Positions 26,385 through 34,517 of a stretch of DNA of 64,000 bases are shown piece by piece. Positions within the stretch are counted from its first letter, which is position 1; each line of letters opens with the position of its first letter. The translations under genes were made by a program, and so were the position numbers. Below the pieces are notes generated by a model, which saw nothing but the letters and a program-made list of their open reading frames with translations, was not told the DNA's origin and searched no databases. Origin of the DNA: CAWAMD01 sp963783045 (GTDB taxonomy: Bacteria; Actinomycetota; Nitriliruptoria; Nitriliruptorales; Nitriliruptoraceae). Where the stretch lies: positions 186,001 to 250,000 of the forward strand of contig CAWAMD010000009.1 of assembly GCA_963783045.1 (NCBI GenBank). Reading direction: 5' to 3'.

Positions 26385-27842
26385 ATGGGAAGCACGGTCG
26401 CGGTCGTGCTCTTCGTCGTCGGCGTGATCGTCGCGATCATGATCCACGAGTGGGGGCACTTCTTCACCGCCCGGCGGTTCGGGATGCGGGCGGATCGCTT
26501 CTTCCTCGGCTTCGGACCGACGCTGTGGTCGACCCGTCGCGGCGAGACCGAGTACGGCGTCAAGCTCCTGCCCGCCGGCGGGTTCGTGCGGATCAAGGGC
26601 ATGTCGCCGGACGACGAGCGCCTCGCCCCGGTCGCCGACGCGGTGCTCGACCCGGACGCCCTGTCGGAGGACCGCCGCGTGCTGGCCGAGGCCAGCGGCG
26701 GCGACGTGATGACCCAGCCGGCGCTGACGGCCCGGGCCTGGGAGCGGCTCCACGCCGAGCTGCGCCGTCGAGGCACGCCTGCGGCCATGACCGACCGCAT
26801 CGTCGAGCGAACGCGCAACAACCTCTCCCCTGACGACACGGCCACCGAGGCCCGGCTGCGGCTGACCGAGGTGCTCGTCACCGAGGTCCCCGAGACCGGG
26901 CGGGTCGGCGACCTCCACCACCGCCTGCTCAAGGGCGACGAGGGCCGGTTCTTCGCCGACCGTCCGGCCTGGCAGCGCGCCATCGTGCTGGGCGCCGGGT
27001 CGGGCATGCACTTCGTCCAGGCGATCGTCCTGCTGTTCGTCGGCTTCCTGCTGTTCGGCCAGACGGTCTACGTGGCGCGTGTCGACTCCTTCACGCAGGG
27101 CTCCGCGGCCCAGGCGGCCGGCCTGCAGGTCGGTGACCAGATCGTGGCCATCGGCGACACGCGCATCGACGAGTTCGACCAGGCCCGTCAGATCATCGAG
27201 GGCCACCCGGGCGCTCCGCTGAAGCTCACGGTCGAGCGGGGCGACCGGACGCTGACCCTGACCGCGACCCCCAAGCCGGCGACCGACGAGCAGACGGGCC
27301 AGACCATCGGCCGGCTCGGCTTCTACCCGACGGTGACGGCCGAGCCGCTCCCGGTCGGCGACGCGCTGTACGAGACGTTCGTCGGACCCGGCAGCATCCC
27401 GTCACAGACCGGCCAGACGGTCGTCGCGCTGGGCCGGGTCTTCGGGCCGGAGGGCATCGGACGCATCTTCTCCCAGGTGTCCGGCGAGGCACCCCGGGAC
27501 ACGTCCACGGGCGCGGTCTCGATCGTCGGCGCGGCCGGCGCCGCCGGGCAGGGCACCGCCCAGATCGGACCGCTGTTCCTGTTCGCGATCCTCGCGTCGA
27601 TCAACGTGTTCGTCGGGATCTTCAACCTGGTGCCGCTCCCGCCGCTCGATGGCGGGCATCTGGCCGTGCTGGGGATCGAGTCGGGGGTGAACGCGGTGCG
27701 CCGTCGGCGCGGCCGCGAGCCGGACTTCACGATCGACCCCCGCGCGATCGCGACGGTCGCCGTGCCGGTGCTCGTGCTGCTCATCACGGTGGGCGCGGCC
27801 CTCATGTGGCTCGACGTGACGAACCCGATCAGCTTGCAGTAG
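26385..27842 (+). CDS. rseP: Site-2 protease family zinc metalloprotease (RseP-like, M50)
   Basis: Intramembrane protease, 485 residues from ATG 26385 (CAGGGAG upstream). Zinc motif H21-E22-x-x-H25 in IMIHEWGHFFTARRFG sits in the first transmembrane helix. A ~100-residue insertion (95-195) precedes the second helix. A PDZ domain (about 245-310) follows, then FNLVPLPPLDGGHL (the NxxPxxxLDG motif, Asp about 422) and a final helix. In other bacteria it cleaves anti-sigma factors or signal peptide remnants. Conserved place between dxr and ispG. Confidence 0.92.
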   Translation: MGSTVAVVLFVVGVIVAIMIHEWGHFFTARRFGMRADRFFLGFGPTLWSTRRGETEYGVKLLPAGGFVRIKGMSPDDERLAPVADAVLDPDALSEDRRVLAEASGGDVMTQPALTARAWERLHAELRRRGTPAAMTDRIVERTRNNLSPDDTATEARLRLTEVLVTEVPETGRVGDLHHRLLKGDEGRFFADRPAWQRAIVLGAGSGMHFVQAIVLLFVGFLLFGQTVYVARVDSFTQGSAAQAAGLQVGDQIVAIGDTRIDEFDQARQIIEGHPGAPLKLTVERGDRTLTLTATPKPATDEQTGQTIGRLGFYPTVTAEPLPVGDALYETFVGPGSIPSQTGQTVVALGRVFGPEGIGRIFSQVSGEAPRDTSTGAVSIVGAAGAAGQGTAQIGPLFLFAILASINVFVGIFNLVPLPPLDGGHLAVLGIESGVNAVRRRRGREPDFTIDPRAIATVAVPVLVLLITVGAALMWLDVTNPISLQ

Positions 27843-28094
27843 GTCCAACGACCGTACGGCCGCCGCTCGTCGGGGACCTTCGGCCCGGAAGCTGCGCCGC
27901 CTCGATCGGGTCGTAGAGGCACCGAGCGGGGGCGACTCAGAGCCGTGCGCCTGTGGGTCCTTTCCGCCGCCGGACTGAGCGACCGGCCCAAGGCAGTAGG
28001 AGCCCCTGTCGTCGCCGTGCCGCGCCTCCGGAATGTGCCCGACCGGCGTCTCGCGCTATTCGCGGTGAGCCGCGATGTGCGGCCGCTTGCGTGG
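27843..28094. other. Intergenic region between rseP and DUF433 gene
   Basis: 252 bp. An open frame continues through it into ispG, but its sequence (Arg/Pro-rich) has no recognisable feature and it would run antisense through the DUF433 gene. I see no terminator or promoter I could defend. Confidence 0.3.
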
Positions 28095-28325
28095 TCACGC
28101 CGCCCCAAGGGGCGTCACGCGATAGCCCGACGTGAGCGCACCGAACTCGAGGGCGGCGAGCAGATCGTCACGTTCCAGATCGGGGTAGTCCTCGAGGATC
28201 TCCTCGATCGTCATACCCGACGCCAACAGCTCGAGGAGCGTCTCGACCGGATAGCGAAGCCCGCGAACCGTTGGCCTGCCGTGGCAGATGGCCGGGTCCG
28301 TCGTGATCCGATCGAGGCGCGTCAT
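28095..28325 (-). CDS. DUF433 family protein (possible orphan antitoxin)
   Basis: 76 residues from ATG 28325: TRLDRITTDPAICHGRPTVR, then YPVETLLELLASGMTIEEIL, DYPDLERDDLLAALEFG. This is the DUF433 winged-helix pattern (ICHGRP.VRG..v....l..l..G.s.eeil.dyP.l...di.aaL). Relatives are antitoxins of PIN-domain toxins (VapBC45 type). No toxin gene fits next to it: 252 bp downstream is empty and ispG lies upstream on the other strand. A longer start at 28388 is possible. Confidence 0.8.
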   Translation of the reverse strand: MTRLDRITTDPAICHGRPTVRGLRYPVETLLELLASGMTIEEILEDYPDLERDDLLAALEFGALTSGYRVTPLGAA

Positions 28326-28439
28326 GGGGGCAGGATACTGCCGCGTCAGCCTTCGGACATGATGGACGGTCGTTCGACTACGGGACAACCACTGCCACGC
28401 ATCATGGTCGGGCGCGGGATGCCCCGCGCCCGTCCGTTC

Positions 28440-29678
28440 ATGGTCATGACCGACGGGTCACCGGTACCTTCGGCCGCGAACGCGTCCGGCGAGACCCCGC
28501 TCGAAAGCGTGCTCGTGGCCACCTCCCTCCCCATCCTGAGCTCCGACCCGCAGGCGACGCCTGAGTCGTCGGGACCGACGCGTCGGGCCTCCCGGCAGAT
28601 CCACGTCGGGCCGGTCGCGGTCGGCGGCGACGCACCGGTGAGCGTCCAGACGATGACGGTCACCCCGACCCACGACGTGAACGCGACGCTGCAGGCGATC
28701 GCGGCCGTGCAGGCCGCCGGCGCCGACCTGGTGCGCGTCGCCGTGCCGCGTCGCGAGGACGCCGACGCGCTCGCGGAGATCGCCGAGCACGCCCGGATCC
28801 CCGTCATCGCCGACATCCACTTCCAGTGGAAGTACGCGGTCGCCGCGATCGAGGCCGGCTGCGCCGGCGTGCGGATCAACCCGGGCAACATCAAGAAGCA
28901 CGACAAGGTCAAGCTCATCGGCGACCTCGCGAACGACGCCGGCGTCGCCATCCGCATCGGGGTCAACGGCGGTTCGCTCGAGCAGGAGGTCCTCGACCGG
29001 CACGGCGGACCGACGCCCGAGGCGATGGTCGAGTCCGCCCTGAACGAGGTGCGCCTCCTCGAGGACGTGGACTTCTTCAACACGAAGATCTCGGTGAAGC
29101 ACTCGGACCCGTGGGTGATGATCCAGACCTACCGGCTGCTCGCCGAGCGCTGCGACTACCCGCTGCACCTCGGGGTCACCGAGGCCGGCCCGAAGTTCAC
29201 CGGCTCGGTGAAGTCGGCGATCGGGATCGGCACGCTGCTCGCCGAGGGCATCGGCGACACGATCCGGGTGTCGCTGTCCGCCGACCCGATCGAGGAGGTG
29301 AAGGTCGGCATCCAGATCCTCGAGTCGCTGCATCTGCGCGCCCCGGGCCTCAACGTCGTGTCGTGCCCGTCCTGCGGGCGCGCCCAGGTCGACGTGTGGA
29401 AGCTCGCCGAGGACGTGCAGGCCGGCCTCGAGCACCTCGGTGACGTGCCGCTGCGGGTCGCCGTCATGGGCTGCGTCGTGAACGGCCCCGGGGAGGCACG
29501 CGAGGCCGACATCGGCGTCGCGGCCGGCAACGGCAAGGGCCAGATCATCAAGAAGGGCGAGACGATCGCGACCGTCCGTGAGGAGGACATCGTCGAGGCG
29601 ATCGTCCACTTCGCCACCGAGATGGCCGACGAGCTCACGGCCGAGCGAGGCCCCGGCCAGCCGAGCGTGCACGCCTGA
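28440..29678 (+). CDS. ispG: 4-hydroxy-3-methylbut-2-en-1-yl diphosphate synthase (flavodoxin-type)
   Basis: MEP-pathway iron-sulfur enzyme making HMBPP. About 390 conserved residues: RRASRQIHVGPVAVGGDAPV, VQTMTVTPTHDVNATLQ, VPVIADIHF-like stretch, GCAGVRINPGNIKK, TKISVKHSDP, GVTEAGPKFTGSVKS, IRVSLSADP. The 4Fe-4S ligands are in SCPSCGRAQVD and MGCVVNGPGEA. The start is uncertain: ATG 28440, ATG 28446 and GTG 28509 are in frame and none has a good ribosome-binding site; the conserved part begins about 28580. Confidence 0.94.
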   Translation: MVMTDGSPVPSAANASGETPLESVLVATSLPILSSDPQATPESSGPTRRASRQIHVGPVAVGGDAPVSVQTMTVTPTHDVNATLQAIAAVQAAGADLVRVAVPRREDADALAEIAEHARIPVIADIHFQWKYAVAAIEAGCAGVRINPGNIKKHDKVKLIGDLANDAGVAIRIGVNGGSLEQEVLDRHGGPTPEAMVESALNEVRLLEDVDFFNTKISVKHSDPWVMIQTYRLLAERCDYPLHLGVTEAGPKFTGSVKSAIGIGTLLAEGIGDTIRVSLSADPIEEVKVGIQILESLHLRAPGLNVVSCPSCGRAQVDVWKLAEDVQAGLEHLGDVPLRVAVMGCVVNGPGEAREADIGVAAGNGKGQIIKKGETIATVREEDIVEAIVHFATEMADELTAERGPGQPSVHA

Positions 29679-29712
29679 TCGTCACTCCTGCCGGCATGAG
29701 GGAGCGGCCATC

Positions 29713-30510
29713 GTGACGACGCCGTTCGAGCTGCGGGGCCGCACCGCCCTCGTCACCGGCGCCTCCGGGGGGATCGGCGCCGCGGTGGCGGAACGGCTCG
29801 CCGAGCGCGGGGCGGCGGTGCTCGTGCTCAACGGTCGGGATCCTGCAGCGCTCGCCGCCGTGGCCGACCGGTGCCGGGCGCGGGGCGCCCGGGTGGCCGT
29901 CGTCGCTGCGGACCTCGGCGACGCCGCCGGCCGACGGGACGTGCTCGACGCCGCCGCCGGCGTCGGGAGCGAGGTCGACGTGCTGGTCAACGCGGCCGGG
30001 CTACCACGCCGCCTGCACGCGACCCGGCTGCGTCAGGAGGACGTTGAGGAGACGATCGCGGTGAACTACCTCGCCGCCACGGCCCTCACGCTCGCGCTCC
30101 TCCCGGGGATGCTGGACCGCGCCGACGGACGGATCGTGAACATCGGATCGCTCGCCGGGCGGGTGCCGCCGCCCCGCGAGGCGGCCTACGCGGCGTCCAA
30201 GCATGCGCTGGCCGCGTTCACGGACTGCCTCGCGCCGGACCTCGCCGGGACGGGCGTCGCCATCCACCTCGTCAGCCCCGCCGTCGTCGACACCGGCCTG
30301 TGGCGCCGCGAGGGACAGGAACCGGCGGCGGTGCGGGGCAGCGACGGGGTGCCGCCCTCGCGGGTCGCCGACGCGGTGCTGCGGCTGCTCGACCGGGGCG
30401 GCTACGAGGCCTACGTGCCGGGCCGGTACCGGCTCACCTTCCCGGTCCGGGCCGTGCTGGGGCGGTGGTTCCTGCAGGCCGCGGCCGCCTTCGACCGTCG
30501 GGGGCGATGA
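29713..30510 (+). CDS. Short-chain dehydrogenase/reductase
   Basis: NAD(P)-dependent SDR, 265 residues from GTG 29713. TALVTGASGGIGAAVAERL is the dinucleotide-binding TGxxxGIG motif; VNAAGLPRR is the NNAG variant; catalytic Ser in NIGSLAGRVPP; YAASKHALAAF holds the Tyr-x-x-x-Lys pair. VLVLNGRDP at the end of beta-2 has Arg rather than Asp, which suggests NADPH. It follows ispG by 34 bp on the same strand. Substrate unknown. Confidence 0.88.
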   Translation: MTTPFELRGRTALVTGASGGIGAAVAERLAERGAAVLVLNGRDPAALAAVADRCRARGARVAVVAADLGDAAGRRDVLDAAAGVGSEVDVLVNAAGLPRRLHATRLRQEDVEETIAVNYLAATALTLALLPGMLDRADGRIVNIGSLAGRVPPPREAAYAASKHALAAFTDCLAPDLAGTGVAIHLVSPAVVDTGLWRREGQEPAAVRGSDGVPPSRVADAVLRLLDRGGYEAYVPGRYRLTFPVRAVLGRWFLQAAAAFDRRGR

Positions 30511-30528
30511 CGGCCGAAGGCGACGGCG

Positions 30529-31362
30529 TCACCGCCGCAGCCAGGCGAGGCCGAGCACGCCGGGCCCCGTGTGGACGGTCATGGCCGGACTGAACGGCAC
30601 CACCGACACGGGGCCCTCGAGCTGGGCGGCGAGGGCCGCCGCGTCCTCGTCCCGCCCGGCGTGCATGACGACGGTCTCGGCCGCCTCGTGTCCGCCGCCG
30701 TCGCGCCACAGCGTGAGGAGCTGATCCATCGCCCCGCCCGCGTGGCGGGGGATCGCGACCGGGCTCACGGTCCCGCCGGCGAGCCGGAAGACGGGCTGCA
30801 CCCCGCGGCGGGACGCCACCGAGAACGTGTTCGAGGGCACCCGCCCGCCGCGGGTGAGATGCTCGACCGAGTCGAGCGTGGCGACGAGCTCGACGCGCGC
30901 CGCCGCCGCGACGGCGACGCGGGCGGCCGACCGGGCGTCGAGTCCCTCGGCCATCCTCGTCGCCGTCTCCTGCGTCACCAGTCCGTGTCCGGCGGCGGCC
31001 GTGCGGACATCGACGACCTCGACCGGGACGCTCGCGTGGCGTGCCGCCACCTGGGCGTTGCGGTGCATGACGGTGAACTCGGCGGCCGGCGTGAGGATCA
31101 GCGCCTGCTCGGCGCCGGCGCGCTCGACCGCGAGGAGGTAGTCGCCCGGCGAGGGCGGGCAGGTCTTGACGGCGTCCCCTCGTCTCAGCGCCGCGACGAT
31201 GCGTTCGCGGGCCGTCGGGCCGTCTTCGAACTCCTCGCCGAGGAAACGGATACGGAGGGGGGCCACCGCCACGTCGAGCCCGTCGAGACTGGGGACGCAG
31301 GCGCTGGAGTCGGTGATGAGGACCGTCCGCGTGGCCTCATCCTTTCGTGATGGGATCGGCAT
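30529..31362 (-). CDS. DegV family protein (fatty-acid-binding, FakB-like)
   Basis: 277 residues. VLITDSSACVPS at the N-terminus, VKTCPPSPGDYL (family usually TSQPSPGD), DVRTAAAGHGLVTQETA, VATLDSVEHLTRGGRVPSNT and GGTVSPVAIPRHAGGAMDQL are DegV elements. Family members bind a fatty acid and present it to a kinase (FakA) for phosphorylation; no kinase gene is in the window. Divergent from the MerR-TetR regulator, with about 50 bp between the starts, so it may be its target. Confidence 0.88.
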   Translation of the reverse strand: MPIPSRKDEATRTVLITDSSACVPSLDGLDVAVAPLRIRFLGEEFEDGPTARERIVAALRRGDAVKTCPPSPGDYLLAVERAGAEQALILTPAAEFTVMHRNAQVAARHASVPVEVVDVRTAAAGHGLVTQETATRMAEGLDARSAARVAVAAAARVELVATLDSVEHLTRGGRVPSNTFSVASRRGVQPVFRLAGGTVSPVAIPRHAGGAMDQLLTLWRDGGGHEAAETVVMHAGRDEDAAALAAQLEGPVSVVPFSPAMTVHTGPGVLGLAWLRR

Positions 31363-31415
31363 GGTGCTGCGTCACCAGGGTGCGTAACATTCAGGCAGCT
31401 GACCGAGTGGTTCTG

Positions 31416-32240
31416 GTGTCTGAACGTACAGTCTTCACCATGTCCGAGCTCGTGGCGCGGACAGAGGTCCCACGCGCCACGATCCACAGCTACGTGCGCC
31501 GTGGGCTCCTGCCGGCGCCGGAGAAGGCCGCCCGGAACCGCTTCCTCTACGACGCCCGGCATGTGCGTGCCGTTGAGCTGATCCGACTCCTGCGTGAGCG
31601 CCGCGGGCTGTCCCTGGACGACGTTGCCGCGGTCCTGCCCGAGCTGCTCGGCGAGGATGCCGACCAGGCGTTCCATCCCGACATGCTGGAGAACGCACTC
31701 GGGCTCCGGCTCGAGCAGGCCGGTCGGCGCTCACCGCGGGACCGCCTCGTGCGCGCCGGTCAGGAGCTGCTGCGCCAGCGCGGGCTCGCGGACACGAACA
31801 TCGAGGAGCTGTGCCGCCACGCCGGGATGGCGAAGGGCTCCTTCTATCAGCACTTCTCGGCGAAGGAGGAGCTGCTGTTCGCCGCCGCCGGCGCGGTGGT
31901 CGAGGACGCGCTGGCCGACCTGGAGGTCGTCACCGACGCCGCCGGCCGCCTCGATCGCGACGCGACGGCGGCGTCGCTCGCAGCCGCCCTGGGTGATCGG
32001 CTCCCGCTCCTGCTCGAGCTCACGAACGGTGCCCTGCGCCGGCTCGAGGGCTACCCCCAGGCGCTCGCCTCGCTGCGTGGGCGGATGGTCAAGGGCCTGC
32101 GCGAGGCGGCGGCGGACGCCGGCGACGACCTCGACGACCGCGAGGCGCTGCGGCTCTCGCGCGAGGCCGTCGCCGACGTGATCCGCAGCGCGCTGCACGC
32201 GGTCGCGACGGGCGCAGAGGACGAGGTCCCTGGCGCCTGA
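31416..32240 (+). CDS. Regulator with N-terminal MerR and C-terminal TetR domains
   Basis: 274 residues from GTG 31416 (GTG 31407 and ATG 31440 are alternatives). Residues about 5-75 are a MerR-type winged helix: FTMSELVARTEVPRATIHSY, RRGLLPAPEKAARNRFLYD, VRAVELIRLLRERRGLSLDDV. Residues about 105-155 are a TetR helix-turn-helix: RDRLVRAGQELLRQRGLA, TNIEELCRHAGMAKGSFYQH, FSAKEELL. A TetR-like all-helical ligand domain follows. Two DNA-binding heads in one chain are unusual. Divergent from DegV. Confidence 0.85.
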   Translation: MSERTVFTMSELVARTEVPRATIHSYVRRGLLPAPEKAARNRFLYDARHVRAVELIRLLRERRGLSLDDVAAVLPELLGEDADQAFHPDMLENALGLRLEQAGRRSPRDRLVRAGQELLRQRGLADTNIEELCRHAGMAKGSFYQHFSAKEELLFAAAGAVVEDALADLEVVTDAAGRLDRDATAASLAAALGDRLPLLLELTNGALRRLEGYPQALASLRGRMVKGLREAAADAGDDLDDREALRLSREAVADVIRSALHAVATGAEDEVPGA

Positions 32241-32243
32241 CCG

Positions 32244-34103
32244 TCAACGCGCGGGAAGGTTGCGGTGGGGCGGACCCCCACCGACGCGTAGCTGCCCGTC
32301 CGGGACCGGGGTCTGGTTGTCTCGGCACGGCATGTTGATGAGCGTGTCGCAGGCCGGCCGCGGGGTCGTGACGTGGGGGCGGGCGATCCGTCCGAAGACC
32401 AGCCGCGCCGGCGTGTCGGGGCCGAGATGGATGGTGTGCACGGCCGGGCCCGGGTCGAACGCGAGCTGTCGGAAGCCGGTGAAGCCGACCGGCGACTCGA
32501 CGGTGACCCGCAGCGACGAGCCGGCCCGGAACACGTGGTCGACGGGCCAGATCTCGATCCGCAGCGGCGTGGGCTGTCCGGGCACCAGCGGCTCGGCGTC
32601 GGCGGCGAGGTGCGTGTGCACCGGCAGGGTCGGCGTCGAACGCCGCTCGTCGAGCTTCCGGTGCGACGCGCGGAGCCAGCCGCGCTGCACGTACAGCTCC
32701 TGGTCGTCGGGGCGGACCTCGGTCAGCGAGACCTGCAGGTCGGCGTCGGTCGAGGTCGACGACACCACGAGGTCGAGGCTCAGCGGACCGTCGACCTGCA
32801 GGTCGTTCGCCAGCGGGGGCGTCGTGAACGACACCGCCCCGTTCGGCGGGACGGGCACCTTGTAGGCCTCGCTGTAGACCTCCGGGTTCACGCCCGCGCC
32901 GACGTCGATGCCGACGGGCATGCTCGGCGCCGGCAGCGGCGCGTCGAGGTCGAGGCTGCCCGTGTCGGTTGCCGGCGACCGGCGCAGGCTGCCGTCGAGC
33001 TGCGGGTACAGGGTGGTGCGCACGGTCGGCACCGGGTAGGTGCCGTAGGTGTCGAGCGCGTCGAAGGACGCGTCGCCCTTGCGCACGTCCCGGGCGATCT
33101 GCACCGCCGGTGCGTCGAAGTCGTCCGCGGTGCCGCCACGGAGGAAGTGCTCGAGGAAGCGCAGGCTGAGGTCCTGGTTCCACTTGCTGCCGGCGAACCC
33201 GATGTGGTCGCCGTTCGACGCGACGATCCAGCGGTGGTCGGGGTCGAGGAACCGGTAGGCGTGCATCGCACGCGAGCCGAGCTGCTCGTCCTGCCACGCG
33301 GTGTAGACGAGGGTCGGGGCCTCGATCGCCGCGAGGTCCTCGGGCTGCAGGAAGTCGGTGTAGCGGTCGAGGCTGTCGATGTAGGGGTGGGTCGCGGCCT
33401 GCACGCCGGTGATGTCGGTCGGGTCGTTCTGGAACGGCATCGCGGCGGCGCAGGCCGTGTCGCCCTCGCCGGCGACCTCCTCGAGGCCGTACAGCGTCCC
33501 GTACTTCTGCAGGCCGGTCCACACGGTGCTGAAGGTCGCGTTCCAGATGCCGCCCGGGTAGGCGACGTTGCGGTAGAGGTCGACGACCGGCACGTCGGCG
33601 ATGACGGCCTTCAGCGCCGGCGGCTGCTGCACGGCGGTGACGAGCGCGCCGATCGCCGGGTACGAGACGCCGGCCATGGCCACGTTCCCGTCGTTCCACG
33701 GCTGCCGCGAGATCCAGTCGATGACCTCGGCGCCGTCGCGCCCCCACTGGGTCGTGAACGGGTGGAAGGTCCCCTCCGAGCAGCCGGTGCCACGCATGCT
33801 CACGCCGAGGACCGCGATGCCGGCGCCGACGACCCGGTCGACCATCTTCCCGAAGGTGCCGTCCTTCGGGTTGTTGCCGTTGTTGTAGCCGGCGTACTGG
33901 ACGACGGCGGGGAACGGCCCGTCGCCGTCGGGCAGCAGCAGCGAGTAACGCAGGTGCGTGCCGTCGCTGAGCTCGAGGTAGCCCTGCGACTCGGTCGCGG
34001 CCCGTGCGGGCGCTGGCGGGGCGGCCACCACCGCGATCAGGGGCAGCAGCAGCGCGGTGATCAGGATCACTGGCAGCGAGGGACGGCGGGCAGCGTGGCG
34101 CAC
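32244..34103 (-). CDS. Secreted CocE/NonD-type S15 peptidase-family hydrolase
   Basis: 619 residues from GTG 34103, chosen because GGAG lies 7 nt upstream; the frame is open to ATG 34139. The signal peptide is RPSLPVILITALLLPLIAVV then APARA. The alpha/beta hydrolase core has VLGVSMRGTGCSEG, WNDGNVAMAGVSYPAIGAL (nucleophile Ser), TLVYTAWQDEQLG and ASNGDHIGF (His). A C-terminal jelly-roll (about 480-600: GPLSLDLVVSSTSTDADLQV, SSLRVTVESP) is typical of the X-Pro dipeptidyl-peptidase/CocE family. Secreted esterase or peptidase; substrate unknown. Confidence 0.88.
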   Translation of the reverse strand: MRHAARRPSLPVILITALLLPLIAVVAAPPAPARAATESQGYLELSDGTHLRYSLLLPDGDGPFPAVVQYAGYNNGNNPKDGTFGKMVDRVVGAGIAVLGVSMRGTGCSEGTFHPFTTQWGRDGAEVIDWISRQPWNDGNVAMAGVSYPAIGALVTAVQQPPALKAVIADVPVVDLYRNVAYPGGIWNATFSTVWTGLQKYGTLYGLEEVAGEGDTACAAAMPFQNDPTDITGVQAATHPYIDSLDRYTDFLQPEDLAAIEAPTLVYTAWQDEQLGSRAMHAYRFLDPDHRWIVASNGDHIGFAGSKWNQDLSLRFLEHFLRGGTADDFDAPAVQIARDVRKGDASFDALDTYGTYPVPTVRTTLYPQLDGSLRRSPATDTGSLDLDAPLPAPSMPVGIDVGAGVNPEVYSEAYKVPVPPNGAVSFTTPPLANDLQVDGPLSLDLVVSSTSTDADLQVSLTEVRPDDQELYVQRGWLRASHRKLDERRSTPTLPVHTHLAADAEPLVPGQPTPLRIEIWPVDHVFRAGSSLRVTVESPVGFTGFRQLAFDPGPAVHTIHLGPDTPARLVFGRIARPHVTTPRPACDTLINMPCRDNQTPVPDGQLRVGGGPPHRNLPAR

Positions 34104-34185
34104 GGGAGGGCTCCGGGACGGCGGCGACGCGTACGGCATTCGACGCGGGGGCCCGGGGCTCCTGCCGACGGCTGGCCGGCCCGGG

Positions 34186-34512
34186 TCAGGCGCCGGGAGT
34201 CATGTCGCCGGCGAACATCCGGCGCGGCTCGATGCGCCACGCGACCGGCAACGGGTCCCACTCGTCCCAGCCCGTGCCGTAGTGCAAGCGGCCGTGGAAG
34301 AGGAACCCGTCGACCGGACCGGTCAGCGGACGCCCGTCGGCGGTGACGGTGGCGACCACGAGCACGACCATGCCCTGCAGCCGATCGATGACGGCCTCGG
34401 CCGACAGGCGCCGGTCGTCGGTGTGGATGCTGCGCAGATGACCGCCGGCGCCGGCGTGGCTCGTGTCGAGCAGCTCCTGCAGCCACACGATCTCGGCGTC
34501 CGCCTCCTGCAC
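34186..34512 (-). CDS. Shortened PNPOx-like (split-barrel flavoprotein) protein
   Basis: 108 residues from GTG 34512, 5 bp after the stop of the selenoprotein gene. It begins QEADAEIVWLQELLDTSHAG, then RRLSAEAVIDRLQGMVVLVV, ATVTADGRPLTGPVDGFLFH, GRLHYGTG, as in pyridoxamine-5'-phosphate-oxidase-like proteins of about 160-170 residues. After GRLHYGTG it jumps to WDEWDPLPVAWRIEPRRMFA, which I expect at the C-terminal end of the family. About 50-60 residues, including part of the flavin-binding barrel, look deleted in frame. Possibly decayed or a minimal form. Confidence 0.7.
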   Translation of the reverse strand: MQEADAEIVWLQELLDTSHAGAGGHLRSIHTDDRRLSAEAVIDRLQGMVVLVVATVTADGRPLTGPVDGFLFHGRLHYGTGWDEWDPLPVAWRIEPRRMFAGDMTPGA

Positions 34513-34517
34513 GGCGG

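Noticed and set aside
27945..28439. Longer N-terminus for IspG reaching back to 27945
   Set aside because: It would run antisense through the DUF433 gene and adds ~165 non-homologous residues to a family of about 380-400.
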